Positions 49,755 to 58,240 of a stretch of DNA of 64,000 bases are shown here, in pieces. The notes under the pieces were generated by a model that worked only from the letters and a program-made list of their open reading frames with translations, had not been told where the DNA came from and did not search any database. The translations under genes were made by a program, and so were the position numbers. Origin of the DNA: Marinobacter sp. THAF197a (GTDB lineage Bacteria > Pseudomonadota > Gammaproteobacteria > Pseudomonadales > Oleiphilaceae); NCBI RefSeq assembly GCF_009363275.1, contig NZ_CP045324.1, positions 1,736,001-1,800,000 on the forward strand, in the 5' to 3' direction. Numbering within the stretch: position 1 is the stretch's first letter; each line of letters begins with the position of its first letter.

Positions 49755-51523
49755 TCGATGCAAGGCCGGAACCTCTGAAGGTACCGCCAACCGGAAGCTG
49801 GGCAACCTACAAACGATTGCTCGCCTATGTGAAACCCTTCTGGTTCGCGTTCTCCCTGGCGGTGCTGGGGAACATTATCTATGCCGCGGCCTCCACAGGC
49901 ATGGCGGCTGCCATGGAGTATGTGATCACCGCCATTGAGAATCCGACGGATCAGAACCGGTTGCTGTTGACGGGCCTGATTGTCGGCATTTTCGCCTTGC
50001 GGGGTGTGGGCACCTTTTTCAGTCAATACTTCATCAGTTACGTCGGGCGGCAGGTAATCAATGCCCTCCGCAATGATGTGTTCGATCGCCTGATGACACT
50101 GCCGTCGCGGTATTATGATGACAATGCTTCTGGCAGGTTGGTGTCCAAACTTACCTTCAATGTCGAGCAGGTGGCCGAGGCCTCAACCAACGCCATCACC
50201 ATCACCCTCCGCGAAGGCCTGACCATCGTCGGCTTGCTGGGCTTTATGCTGTATACCAACTGGAAGCTGACCCTGGTGTTCCTGACCGTGGGGCCGGTGA
50301 TCGGGTTGGTGGTGAATTACGCCAGCAAGCGCTTTCGCCGAATCAGCAAGCGCATTCAGGGGTCGATGGGTGATATCACCCACGTGGCCTCAGAATCCAT
50401 CTCCGGTTACAGGGTGGTGCGAACCTTTGGGGGGGAAGACTACGAACGTGAACGCTTCCGGGAAGTCAGCGACCAGAACCTCAAACAAAGCCTGAAAATG
50501 GCCTCTACTCAGGCCATCAGCGTGCCGGTCATCCAGGTGTTGGTGGCTATCGCCATTGCCGCGCTGGTCTGGACCATGTTGTCTCCGGAAATCCGTGGTG
50601 AGATGAGTACCGGCCAGTTAATCGCCTTCATTACCGCGGCGACGACCATGGCCAAGCCCATTCGCCAGGTTACTTCGGTGCACGCCAAGATTCAGAAGGG
50701 CGTGGCTGCGGCCTATGACGTGTTTGAAACCATGGACGAGCAGCCAGAGGAAGATCGCGGCGAATACACCCCAGACCGTGTCGAAGGCCATATTGAGTTC
50801 GATAAGGTGTGCTTCCGCTATCGTGATCAACTGGATAATGTCCTGGACGGTATTTCAGTGAAGGTGCCGGCCGGGCAGAGTGTGGCACTGGTCGGCCGTT
50901 CGGGCAGTGGTAAATCGTCTATGGTCAGCCTGCTACCCCGATTCTATGAGTACACCGAGGGTGATATCCGAATCGATGGCAGGTCTCTCAAGGAGTTCTC
51001 GCTCAAGGGTTTGCGTTCCCAGATTGCTCTGGTGAACCAGAACGTGGTGCTGTTCAACGACACCATTGCCGCCAACATCGCCTACGGTGCCTTGCGCAAC
51101 TGCAGTCGTGAAGAAATCCGGGAAGCCGCCGCCAAGGCTCATGCCCTGGAGTTTATCGACCGGATGCCGGAAGGACTGGATACCATGATCGGGGATAACG
51201 GCGTGATGTTGTCTGGCGGCCAGCGCCAGCGCCTGGCCATTGCCCGGGCTTTGCTGAAGAACGCCCCGATCCTGATCCTTGATGAGGCCACGTCGGCACT
51301 GGATACAGAGTCGGAACGGCATATTCAGGAAGCCCTTGAGACGGTGATGCAAGGCCGGACGACGCTGGTCATTGCCCACCGCCTGTCCACCATCGAAAAG
51401 GCGGACCGGATACTGGTGATGGACAAAGGCCATATTGTCGAATCCGGCACGCATGAGGAATTGCTGGCGGCAGACGGCGCCTATGCCCAGTTGCATCAGA
51501 TCCAGTTCAGCGAGCATGCATGA
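49751..51523 (+). CDS. msbA: Lipid A export ABC transporter MsbA
   Basis: Flips the lipid A core across the inner membrane. 590 residues: six helices in the first 320 residues, intracellular loop GDITHVASESISGYRVVRTFGG, and a nucleotide-binding domain with Walker A GRSGSGKSSMVSLLPRFY, signature LSGGQRQRLAIARALL, Walker B ILILDEATSALD and switch His in VIAHRLST. Length is typical. lpxK starts on its stop (ATGA). GTG start. Confidence 0.95.
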   Translation: MIDARPEPLKVPPTGSWATYKRLLAYVKPFWFAFSLAVLGNIIYAAASTGMAAAMEYVITAIENPTDQNRLLLTGLIVGIFALRGVGTFFSQYFISYVGRQVINALRNDVFDRLMTLPSRYYDDNASGRLVSKLTFNVEQVAEASTNAITITLREGLTIVGLLGFMLYTNWKLTLVFLTVGPVIGLVVNYASKRFRRISKRIQGSMGDITHVASESISGYRVVRTFGGEDYERERFREVSDQNLKQSLKMASTQAISVPVIQVLVAIAIAALVWTMLSPEIRGEMSTGQLIAFITAATTMAKPIRQVTSVHAKIQKGVAAAYDVFETMDEQPEEDRGEYTPDRVEGHIEFDKVCFRYRDQLDNVLDGISVKVPAGQSVALVGRSGSGKSSMVSLLPRFYEYTEGDIRIDGRSLKEFSLKGLRSQIALVNQNVVLFNDTIAANIAYGALRNCSREEIREAAAKAHALEFIDRMPEGLDTMIGDNGVMLSGGQRQRLAIARALLKNAPILILDEATSALDTESERHIQEALETVMQGRTTLVIAHRLSTIEKADRILVMDKGHIVESGTHEELLAADGAYAQLHQIQFSEHA

Positions 51524-52581
51524 GCAGCAGCCGCATTGACCGCTTTTGGTATGGCCAGGGCAAGCCCCTGGCCATCCTCGGTCCATTGGCCTGGCTGTAC
51601 CGGGTGGTGTCTGAATCGAAACGTCGGAAAGCCTGGCAGGCCCGCAATGAAAGCTTGCCCGTGCCGGTCGTAGTGGTTGGCAATATCACCGCAGGTGGTA
51701 CCGGCAAATCCCCCCTGACCGCCCGGCTGGTGCAACGCATGAAGCAGGACGGCTGGCATCCGGTTATCCTGAGCCGGGGCTACGGCGGCAAAAGCGATCA
51801 TTATCCTCTGTTGGTAAAAGACACCACGCCGGCATTGGTCTGCGGTGATGAGCCGCTGATGCTGGCGTTGGCCACGGGGTGCCCGGTGGTGGTCGATCCC
51901 GACCGTTGTCGCGGTGGGCACTGGGCCCTGGAGCAGGCACTCGGCGACGTCCTGATCTGTGATGACGGCTTGCAGCATTACCGCTTGCCCAGGGATATTG
52001 AACTGGCGGTGTTTGATGCCGGCCGGGGCATTGGTAACGGTGCCCTGATTCCGGTGGGCCCCCTGCGCGAACCGGTAACACGGCTCTCGAGTGTGGATTT
52101 TGTGATTCTCAATGGAGAAGTGTTCCCGCCGCCGGGTCAGCAGATCGACGAGTTTGCCGGCGTAGCGCATCCTGAGATCCATGCCATGTCACTGCAGCCG
52201 GCGTCGTTGGTCAATCTGAACTCCGGGGAGACTCTGGCGCCCTCAGCACTCGGGGGGCGGTCAGTGCGTGCGGTTGCCGGAATAGGCAACCCGGGACGTT
52301 TCTTTGACACACTGAGGAGCCTGGGAGCACAGGTCACCGAAGCGGCTTTTCCCGATCATCACCGTTTCCGCCCGGAAGACCTTGGCTCCAGTGCGGGTGA
52401 GTGGCTGGTCATGACCGCGAAAGATGCGGTCAAATGCCGGGGCTTTGCACCCGACAACGCCTGGGTATTGACGGTGGATGCCTGTCTGTCGGAACCTTTT
52501 GAACATCGCTTTCTGGAACGGCTCAGGGCATGCTCTGGGCAGTTGCATCAACAAAATACTGAGAGAACCAACCATGGATAA
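51520..52581 (+). CDS. lpxK: Tetraacyldisaccharide 4'-kinase LpxK
   Basis: Phosphorylates the 4' position of the lipid A precursor. 353 residues with an N-terminal membrane-binding helix, P-loop [32 protein letters not shown], and the second motif [16 protein letters not shown] with catalytic Asp. Located directly after msbA as in E. coli (msbA-lpxK-ycaR-kdsB). Its last 8 bases overlap the ycaR-like gene. Confidence 0.97.
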
Positions 52582-52762
52582 GAAACTGTTGGCCATGCTT
52601 GCCTGCCCGGTGTGCAAGGGTGAACTCAAGCTCAACGATGCCCGTACCGAGCTGATCTGTTACCAGGACGCCATGGCGTTTCCGATTCGTGAGGGTATCC
52701 CTGTCATGTTAGCCGTAGAGGCCCGTACCCTGAGTACCGACGAACGGCTTGATAAGCACTGA
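52574..52762 (+). CDS. Trm112/YcaR-family small protein
   Basis: 62-residue protein with [12 protein letters not shown], a CxxC pair, and [11 protein letters not shown] near the end: the YcaR family, related in fold to Trm112. The usual second CxxC of zinc-binding Trm112 is missing here (only LICYQD), as in E. coli YcaR. ATG 52574 is inside the end of lpxK. Its role is unknown, although the position between lpxK and kdsB is widely conserved. Confidence 0.92.
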
Positions 52763-52788
52763 CACACCCGCCAGCAGGACGCATCAGT

Positions 52789-53574
52789 ATGTCATTTACC
52801 GTTGTCATCCCCGCCCGCTACGCCTCCAGCCGGTTACCCGGTAAACCTCTGGCCATGATTGCCGGTAAACCGATGATCCAGCACGTATGTGAACGCGCCC
52901 AGGAAAGTCGGGCGAGCAGGGTCGTGGTTGCCACCGACGACCAGCGCATTGAGGCATCGTGCCAGGCATTCGGTGCCGAGGTGGTCATGACGTCACCACA
53001 CCACGCCAGTGGCACGGACCGGCTTGAGGAGGTTGCCCGAAAGCTGGGGCTGGACCCTGACCACCGGGTGGTTAACGTCCAGGGTGACGAGCCGCTGATA
53101 CCGCCGGCGTTGATTAACCAGGTGGCCGATAATCTCGACTACTTCCCTGAGGCCAGTATTGCCACCCTGTGCGAGCGTATCCACGACGCCCGGCAGGTAT
53201 TCAACCCGAACGTGGTGAAGGTGGTGTTCGATAGCCGGGGAATGGCGCACTACTTCAGCCGAGCACCCATCCCCTGGGCGCGGGACTTCTGGCCCGCCAA
53301 CGCATCGGTGGCTGACGTAGACTTACCCGAGGGCATTGGTTACTTCCGGCACATTGGCATTTATGGCTACCGTGCCAGTGTGCTCAGCCTGTTTGTCAGC
53401 TGGCCGCCGGCACCGACAGAACAGGTGGAAGCGCTGGAACAGCTCCGGGCCTTGTATAACGGTGCTCACATCCACGTGGATATCGCTGATCGACCGCCCG
53501 CACCGGGTGTCGATACCGAAGAGGATCTGGCCCGGGTGCGGGCTCTGATAGAAGCAGGAGGAAGTTATGCCTGA
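52789..53574 (+). CDS. kdsB: CMP-KDO synthetase KdsB
   Basis: Activates 3-deoxy-manno-octulosonate with CTP for lipopolysaccharide core assembly. 261 residues with the nucleotide-binding start VIPARYASSRLPGKPLAMIAGKPMIQHV, VVATDD, TSPHHASGTDRLEEV, NVQGDEPLIPP and SRAPIPWARDF. Its stop overlaps the phosphatase start by 8 bases. Confidence 0.97.
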   Translation: MSFTVVIPARYASSRLPGKPLAMIAGKPMIQHVCERAQESRASRVVVATDDQRIEASCQAFGAEVVMTSPHHASGTDRLEEVARKLGLDPDHRVVNVQGDEPLIPPALINQVADNLDYFPEASIATLCERIHDARQVFNPNVVKVVFDSRGMAHYFSRAPIPWARDFWPANASVADVDLPEGIGYFRHIGIYGYRASVLSLFVSWPPAPTEQVEALEQLRALYNGAHIHVDIADRPPAPGVDTEEDLARVRALIEAGGSYA

Positions 53575-54046
53575 TCAGGTCAGTGTGTTGTTTGTTTGTC
53601 TGGGTAACATCTGTCGTTCGCCAACGGCGGAAGGGGTGTTCCGGCAACTGGTCACTGAGCAGGGAATGACAGAACATCTGCACATTGATTCCTGTGGCAC
53701 CGGTAACTGGCATATTGGTAAGTCGCCGGATGCCCGGGCCATGGCGGCGGCAGACCGTCGCGGTGTTGATATCAGTGACCTGAGGGCCCGGCAGATCAAG
53801 GCTGAAGACCTCGACCGGTTTGATTACGTGTTGGTGATGGATAGGCAGAACCTGGCCGATGTCAGGGATATCTGGCATCAGAATGGCGGCACCGAACCTC
53901 GCCTTTTTCTTGAGTTTGGTGAGTCCGGCCAGGCCGAGGTGCCGGATCCATACTACGGCGGTGAGGACGGTTTTGAACGAGTGCTTGACCTGATTCACGA
54001 AGCCAGTCAAGGCTTACTGGAGGATATCCGGGGGCGATTGGCTTGA
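53567..54046 (+). CDS. Low-molecular-weight protein tyrosine phosphatase
   Basis: 159-residue enzyme with the P-loop VCLGNICRSPTAEGVF (C-x5-R-S) and the general acid in PDPYYGGEDGFERVLD. GGAGGAAG lies before the ATG. In other bacteria such enzymes often oppose tyrosine kinases in capsule synthesis, but no kinase is adjacent; the location between kdsB and murB is shared with P. aeruginosa. Its stop overlaps the murB start (TTGA). Confidence 0.94.
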   Translation: MPDQVSVLFVCLGNICRSPTAEGVFRQLVTEQGMTEHLHIDSCGTGNWHIGKSPDARAMAAADRRGVDISDLRARQIKAEDLDRFDYVLVMDRQNLADVRDIWHQNGGTEPRLFLEFGESGQAEVPDPYYGGEDGFERVLDLIHEASQGLLEDIRGRLA

Positions 54047-55074
54047 ATGGCGCGCTGAGTGTCACCGAGCATGCTGATCTGCGTGAGCTGAATACACTCG
54101 CGATTGCGGCGCGGGCTCGTTATCTGATTCGGATTTCCGGCGTGGATGACCTCACCGCCGCACTGGCCTGGGCTGAGGCCCGGGAGCTGGACACCCTGAT
54201 TCTCGGTGGTGGCAGTAACCTTGTGTTTGCCGGTGATTTTGACGGTGCGGTCCTGCACATACAGATTCGGGGCCGGCATTGGGAAAAAGTAAACGGTGAC
54301 GACGCCGTACTGGTTCTGGGTGCTGGTGAAAACTGGCATGAGGCGGTTTTATACGCTGCCCGCTCGGGTTACCGGGGCATAGAAAACCTGGCGCTGATTC
54401 CCGGCACTGCCGGCGCTGCGCCGGTGCAGAACATTGGTGCCTACGGTGTTGAACTTGCCGATACCCTGGTAAGTGTGACAGCGTTGGATCGTGTTACCCG
54501 GGGTGTGGTTACCCTGGCCGCCGGCGATTGCCAGTTTGGATACCGTGACAGCCTGTTCAAACGGCAGCCTGGCCGCTACACCATCCTTGAACTTAGACTA
54601 AAACTTTCCCGATCCTTGCCATTAAAGCTGGATTACCGGGATCTTCAGGATTATCTCGGGGATACCGATGTCAACGCCCTTACGCCTCTGGAGGTTGCTG
54701 AAGCGGTGATGGCGGTGCGGCACCGCAAGCTGCCGGACCCCGCCGTTTTGCCTAACGCGGGCAGCTTCTTCAAGAATCCGGTGATCAATCAGGTGGCGTT
54801 TGAAAGGTTGCAGGAGCGCTTTCCTGGTGTGGTGTTTTATCCGGTAGAGCAGGGTGTCAAACTGGCTGCGGCCTGGTTGATTGACCAGGCTGGCTGGAAA
54901 GGCTTTCGCAATACCCGGGTGGGTGTTCATAACCGACAGGCTCTGGTGCTGATCAACCACTCGGGGGGCTCTGGTGCCGAGGTGCTGGCGCTGGCTGACG
55001 AGGTGCGCCGGTCTGTGCAGGAAACCTTCGGGGTTGAGCTTGAAATGGAACCGGGTGTCGTTGGCGCTCGTTAG
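54043..55074 (+). CDS. murB: UDP-N-acetylenolpyruvoylglucosamine reductase MurB
   Basis: FAD enzyme making UDP-MurNAc for peptidoglycan. 343 residues, type I: LNTLAIAARARYLIRI, FAD motif LGGGSNLVFAGDFDGAVL, the GIENLALIPGTAGAAPVQNIGAYGVE block, catalytic Ser region LPNAGSFFKNP, and the type I insertion with FGYRDSLFK. Start is TTG overlapping the preceding stop; no in-frame ATG lies near. The final Glu region (LEMEPGVVG) is in place. Confidence 0.95.
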   Translation: MNGALSVTEHADLRELNTLAIAARARYLIRISGVDDLTAALAWAEARELDTLILGGGSNLVFAGDFDGAVLHIQIRGRHWEKVNGDDAVLVLGAGENWHEAVLYAARSGYRGIENLALIPGTAGAAPVQNIGAYGVELADTLVSVTALDRVTRGVVTLAAGDCQFGYRDSLFKRQPGRYTILELRLKLSRSLPLKLDYRDLQDYLGDTDVNALTPLEVAEAVMAVRHRKLPDPAVLPNAGSFFKNPVINQVAFERLQERFPGVVFYPVEQGVKLAAAWLIDQAGWKGFRNTRVGVHNRQALVLINHSGGSGAEVLALADEVRRSVQETFGVELEMEPGVVGAR

Positions 55075-55095
55075 CGTGGCTGGTCAGAAACCGCC

Positions 55096-55117
55096 GGGCT
55101 GCCCTTTCAGGCAGCCC
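55096..55117. terminator. Hairpin between murB and proS
   Basis: GGGCTGCC and GGCAGCCC pair with a six-base loop. There is no T run on either strand, so it would be a weak or Rho-aided terminator for the converging genes. Confidence 0.4.
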
Positions 55118-55136
55118 AGGGGATGATCGAGCGGCC

Positions 55137-56870
55137 TTAGAGGCCGCCCTTCGGGGAGGCTTTCACCAGGAACGCCAGCGCTTCTTCCACCGGGATGTCC
55201 TGTTTTTCTTCATCGCGGCGGCCCTTGTATTCCAGGGTGCCGGCGGTCAGCCCGCGCTCTGAAATCACGAACCGGTGAGGAATGCCCATCAATTCCATAT
55301 CGGCGAACTTGACGCCTGGGCGTTCGTTACGGTCATCCAGCAGTACGTCGTAACCCGCCTGGCGCAACTGGCTGTAAAGTTTCTCGCCGGCTTCGGCCAC
55401 TACCGCATTTTTGTGGGCGTTGAGAGTAACAATGGCCACCTGGAACGGAGCGATGGCGTCTGGCCAGATGATGCCCTTGTCGTCATGGTTCTGTTCGATA
55501 GACGCGGCCACAATACGGGAAACGCCAATGCCGTAGCAGCCCATTTCCATGATCACCGTCTTGCCGTTTTCATCCAGAACGGTGGCGTTCATGGCAGAGC
55601 TGTACTTGTTACCCAGTTTGAAGATGTGGCCGACCTCGATACCACGGCGGATCTCCAGGGTACCCTTGCCATCCGGGCTGGGATCACCTTCCTCCACGTT
55701 GCGCAGGTCTTCCACCCGGCCCAGGGGTACGTCGCGTTCCCAGTTAACGCCGGTCAGGTGGTAGTCGTCCTTGTTGGCACCACACACGAAGTCTGCCAGG
55801 TGGGCAGCGCTGCGGTCGACGATCACAGGCACAGCCAGGTTGACCGGGCCGATGGAGCCGGGTTTGCAACCAATGGCCTTTTCGATTTCTTCATCGGTGG
55901 CCATGGTCAGCGGCTCGGCAATGCCGTTCAGGTTTTCGGCCTTGATGTCATTCAGGGTGTGATCGCCCCGGAGAATCAGTGCAACCAGGCCGGATTCGCC
56001 GTTCTCGTCGGCTTCGCCTTTGACCAGCAGGGTCTTCACGCTGCGCTCTGCCGGCAGGCCGAGGAACTGGGAAACGGCTTCGATGGTTTTCTGGCCTGGC
56101 GTGTGCACTTCGGTCATGGTCTCGCCAGGAGCCGGGCGATCACCCGCAGGGGCAATGGCTTCAGCTTTTTCGATGTTGGCGGCGTAATCGCTTTCGGTGC
56201 TGAACACGATGGCGTCTTCGCCGGAGGATGCCAGTACATGGAACTCGTGGGAGGCACTGCCGCCAATGGCACCGGAATCCGCTTGCACCGGCCGATAATC
56301 CAGCCCGAGGCGATCAAAGATGTTGCAGTAGGTCTGGTGCATAACCTGGTAGGTGTCATCCAGCGAAGCTGAGTTCAGGTGGAAGGAATAGGCATCCTTC
56401 ATGATGAATTCGCGGGCACGCATAACGCCGAAGCGGGGGCGGCGCTCATCACGGAACTTGGTCTGGATCTGATAAAAGTTAGCCGGCAGTTCCTTGTAGC
56501 TTTTCAGCTCGTTGCGGATCAGGTCGGTGATGACTTCTTCGTGGGTTGGGCCAAAGCAGAAGTCCCGGCCGTGGCGGTCATTCATACGCAGCAGTTCGCC
56601 GCCGTACTGCTCCCAGCGCCCGGATTCCTGCCAGAGCTCGGCTGGCTGCACGGCCGGCATCAGAACTTCCTGGGCTCCACTCTTGTCCATCTCTTCGCGA
56701 ACAATTCGTTCCACCTTGCGCAGGGTGCGCAGGCCCATGGGGAGCCAGGTGTAGAGGCCTGCGGCCAGCTTCCGGATCATTCCGGCGCGCAGCATCAGCT
56801 GATGGCTGATAATCTCTGCATCTGAGGGTGTCTCTTTCTGGGTGGCAATCAGGTAACGGCTTGCTCGCAT
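55137..56870 (-). CDS. proS: Prolyl-tRNA synthetase
   Basis: 577-residue bacterial-type class II synthetase. Motif 1 near LRKVERIVREEMDKSGAQEVLMP, motif 2 RDERRPRFGVMRAREFIMKDAYSF, the inserted YbaK-like editing domain (about 225-385, with LVKGEADENGESGLVALILRGDHTLND), motif 3 GIGVSRIVAASIEQN and a C-terminal anticodon-binding domain. Single gene, with the TetR gene divergent upstream. Confidence 0.97.
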   Translation of the reverse strand: MRASRYLIATQKETPSDAEIISHQLMLRAGMIRKLAAGLYTWLPMGLRTLRKVERIVREEMDKSGAQEVLMPAVQPAELWQESGRWEQYGGELLRMNDRHGRDFCFGPTHEEVITDLIRNELKSYKELPANFYQIQTKFRDERRPRFGVMRAREFIMKDAYSFHLNSASLDDTYQVMHQTYCNIFDRLGLDYRPVQADSGAIGGSASHEFHVLASSGEDAIVFSTESDYAANIEKAEAIAPAGDRPAPGETMTEVHTPGQKTIEAVSQFLGLPAERSVKTLLVKGEADENGESGLVALILRGDHTLNDIKAENLNGIAEPLTMATDEEIEKAIGCKPGSIGPVNLAVPVIVDRSAAHLADFVCGANKDDYHLTGVNWERDVPLGRVEDLRNVEEGDPSPDGKGTLEIRRGIEVGHIFKLGNKYSSAMNATVLDENGKTVIMEMGCYGIGVSRIVAASIEQNHDDKGIIWPDAIAPFQVAIVTLNAHKNAVVAEAGEKLYSQLRQAGYDVLLDDRNERPGVKFADMELMGIPHRFVISERGLTAGTLEYKGRRDEEKQDIPVEEALAFLVKASPKGGL

Positions 56871-56992
56871 CGTGTCTTCCGCTTTATTGAAAAGTGGGGG
56901 TTAAGACTAATTGGCAGGGCTTCTGGCCTGCTTCTGCCTTTCTTTGTCGTAAAGTGGACGTTATTGTACGGAGCCTGCTTCACAAGGTACAG

Positions 56993-57619
56993 ATGATGAC
57001 TGACGAATCTATCGACGTAACACCTCGCCGGCGACCGGTTCAGGCGCGCAGTCGGGAGCGGGTGGGCAATATCCTCAGCCATGCCGCGGCCATTTTTCAT
57101 GAGAACGGGGTGGATGGCACCAGTATGTCCGCCATTGCCCGGCAATCTGGCATGTCGTTAGCGTCCCTTTACCGCTACTTTCCGAACAAGGCGGCCATCG
57201 TTCATGCCATTGCCGAAGGGCATGTCGAGAAAATGGAAACCGCGCTGCGGGAGAAACTGCCCGAGCTGAGCCTGCACGACGCGGTGGATGTGCTGATTGA
57301 TCAGTTCTACGACTTCTACCGCACCGAACCGGCGTACTCGGCAATCTGGAGCGGCGTGGAGTCCATGCCCGAGCTTCGGGAACTGGATCTGCGGGAACTC
57401 TATAGCAACGCCCGTGACCTGGATGCCCGGCTCCAGCAGGAGTATCCGGCGCTGCCGAAAGAGCGCAGCTGGACCGCCAGCCTGTTGTTGCCCCGATCTG
57501 CCGGAACCATTCTCCGGCTCGCAGCCACCCTGCCGGACGACCAGGGGCAGCAGTTGGTGGTGGAGTTAAAGTGTATGGCCAGGGCTTACCTGGCAGAGCT
57601 GACCCGTCAGGAAAGATAG
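56993..57619 (+). CDS. TetR-family regulator
   Basis: 208 residues. The N-terminal helix-turn-helix is clear: RSRERVGNILSHAAAIFHENGVDGTSMSAIARQSGMSLASLYRYFPNKAAIVHAIAEGH. The C-terminal ligand domain is all helical and not assignable. ATG at 56993 or 56996; upstream in-frame sequence from 56894 is discarded because the TetR fold starts here. Its neighbour proS is divergent and not an obvious target. The last 13 bases overlap the convergent Lrp gene. Confidence 0.9.
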   Translation: MMTDESIDVTPRRRPVQARSRERVGNILSHAAAIFHENGVDGTSMSAIARQSGMSLASLYRYFPNKAAIVHAIAEGHVEKMETALREKLPELSLHDAVDVLIDQFYDFYRTEPAYSAIWSGVESMPELRELDLRELYSNARDLDARLQQEYPALPKERSWTASLLLPRSAGTILRLAATLPDDQGQQLVVELKCMARAYLAELTRQER

Positions 57620-58107
57620 CCCAGGGGCAGGGCGGTACTGTCGATTACCCTCCGCAGTACAAAGCTGGAGTGCACCCCGCTGACACCCTGAATCCGGGTA
57701 ATGCGGTTGAGCAGAAACTGGTGGTAATGATCCATGTCTGGCACCACCACTTTCAGCATGTAATCGGCACTCTGGCCGGTGATCAGATAGCACTCCTGAA
57801 CCTCTGGAAAGACCGCCACCTGTTCCTCGAAAGCGGCAAAGCGTTCCGGTGTATGTCGGTCCATGCCGATCAGAATGATGGCGGTCAGCGACAACCCCAG
57901 TTTTTTGTGGTCCAGAATGGTCACTGTGCGCACTATGATGCCCGCGTCTTCGAGCGCCCGCACCCGGCGCAGGCAAGGGGAGGGCGAAAGCCCGACTTTC
58001 TCCGCCAGTTGCTGGTTGGTCAGGGAGCCGTCCTTCTGCAATTGTTCCAGGATTTTCCGGTCAGTTTTGTCAATTCTGACCAGTGCCTTGTCATTGTTCG
58101 CAATCAT
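57607..58107 (-). CDS. Lrp/AsnC-family regulator
   Basis: 166 residues: helix-turn-helix LQKDGSLTNQQLAEKVGLSPSPCLRRVRALEDAGII and a RAM ligand domain with ECYLITGQSADYMLKVVVPDMDHYHQFL. Lrp proteins sense amino acids, especially leucine in E. coli Lrp. It is divergent from leuA with 133 bases between, so regulation of leuA is plausible but not shown. E. coli Lrp identity is only partial; this may be one of several paralogues. Confidence 0.9.
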   Translation of the reverse strand: MIANNDKALVRIDKTDRKILEQLQKDGSLTNQQLAEKVGLSPSPCLRRVRALEDAGIIVRTVTILDHKKLGLSLTAIILIGMDRHTPERFAAFEEQVAVFPEVQECYLITGQSADYMLKVVVPDMDHYHQFLLNRITRIQGVSGVHSSFVLRRVIDSTALPLGYLS

Positions 58108-58240
58108 GTGCTGTAAATCCTGACTTGTTGGCAATATATGGCTTATGAATAACGGTTTTGGGCTAAAATAGCAACCAAATAGCGCCATATGGGCGTTACA
58201 CTCTCTCCATTGATACGAACAGCGAAAGGAATGTTCCGTT

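Noticed and set aside
53567..54046. Capsule kinase/phosphatase system
   Set aside because: Only the phosphatase is present; there is no tyrosine kinase or polysaccharide export gene nearby.
55275..56372. Plus-strand open frame of 365 codons opposite proS
   Set aside because: Shadow frame with low-complexity His/Val/Gly composition; proS is unambiguous.
58190..58206. CATATG-centred near-palindrome (GCGCCATATGGGCG) before leuA as an Lrp site
   Set aside because: The symmetry is short and imperfect, and the Lrp consensus is too loose to support a call.
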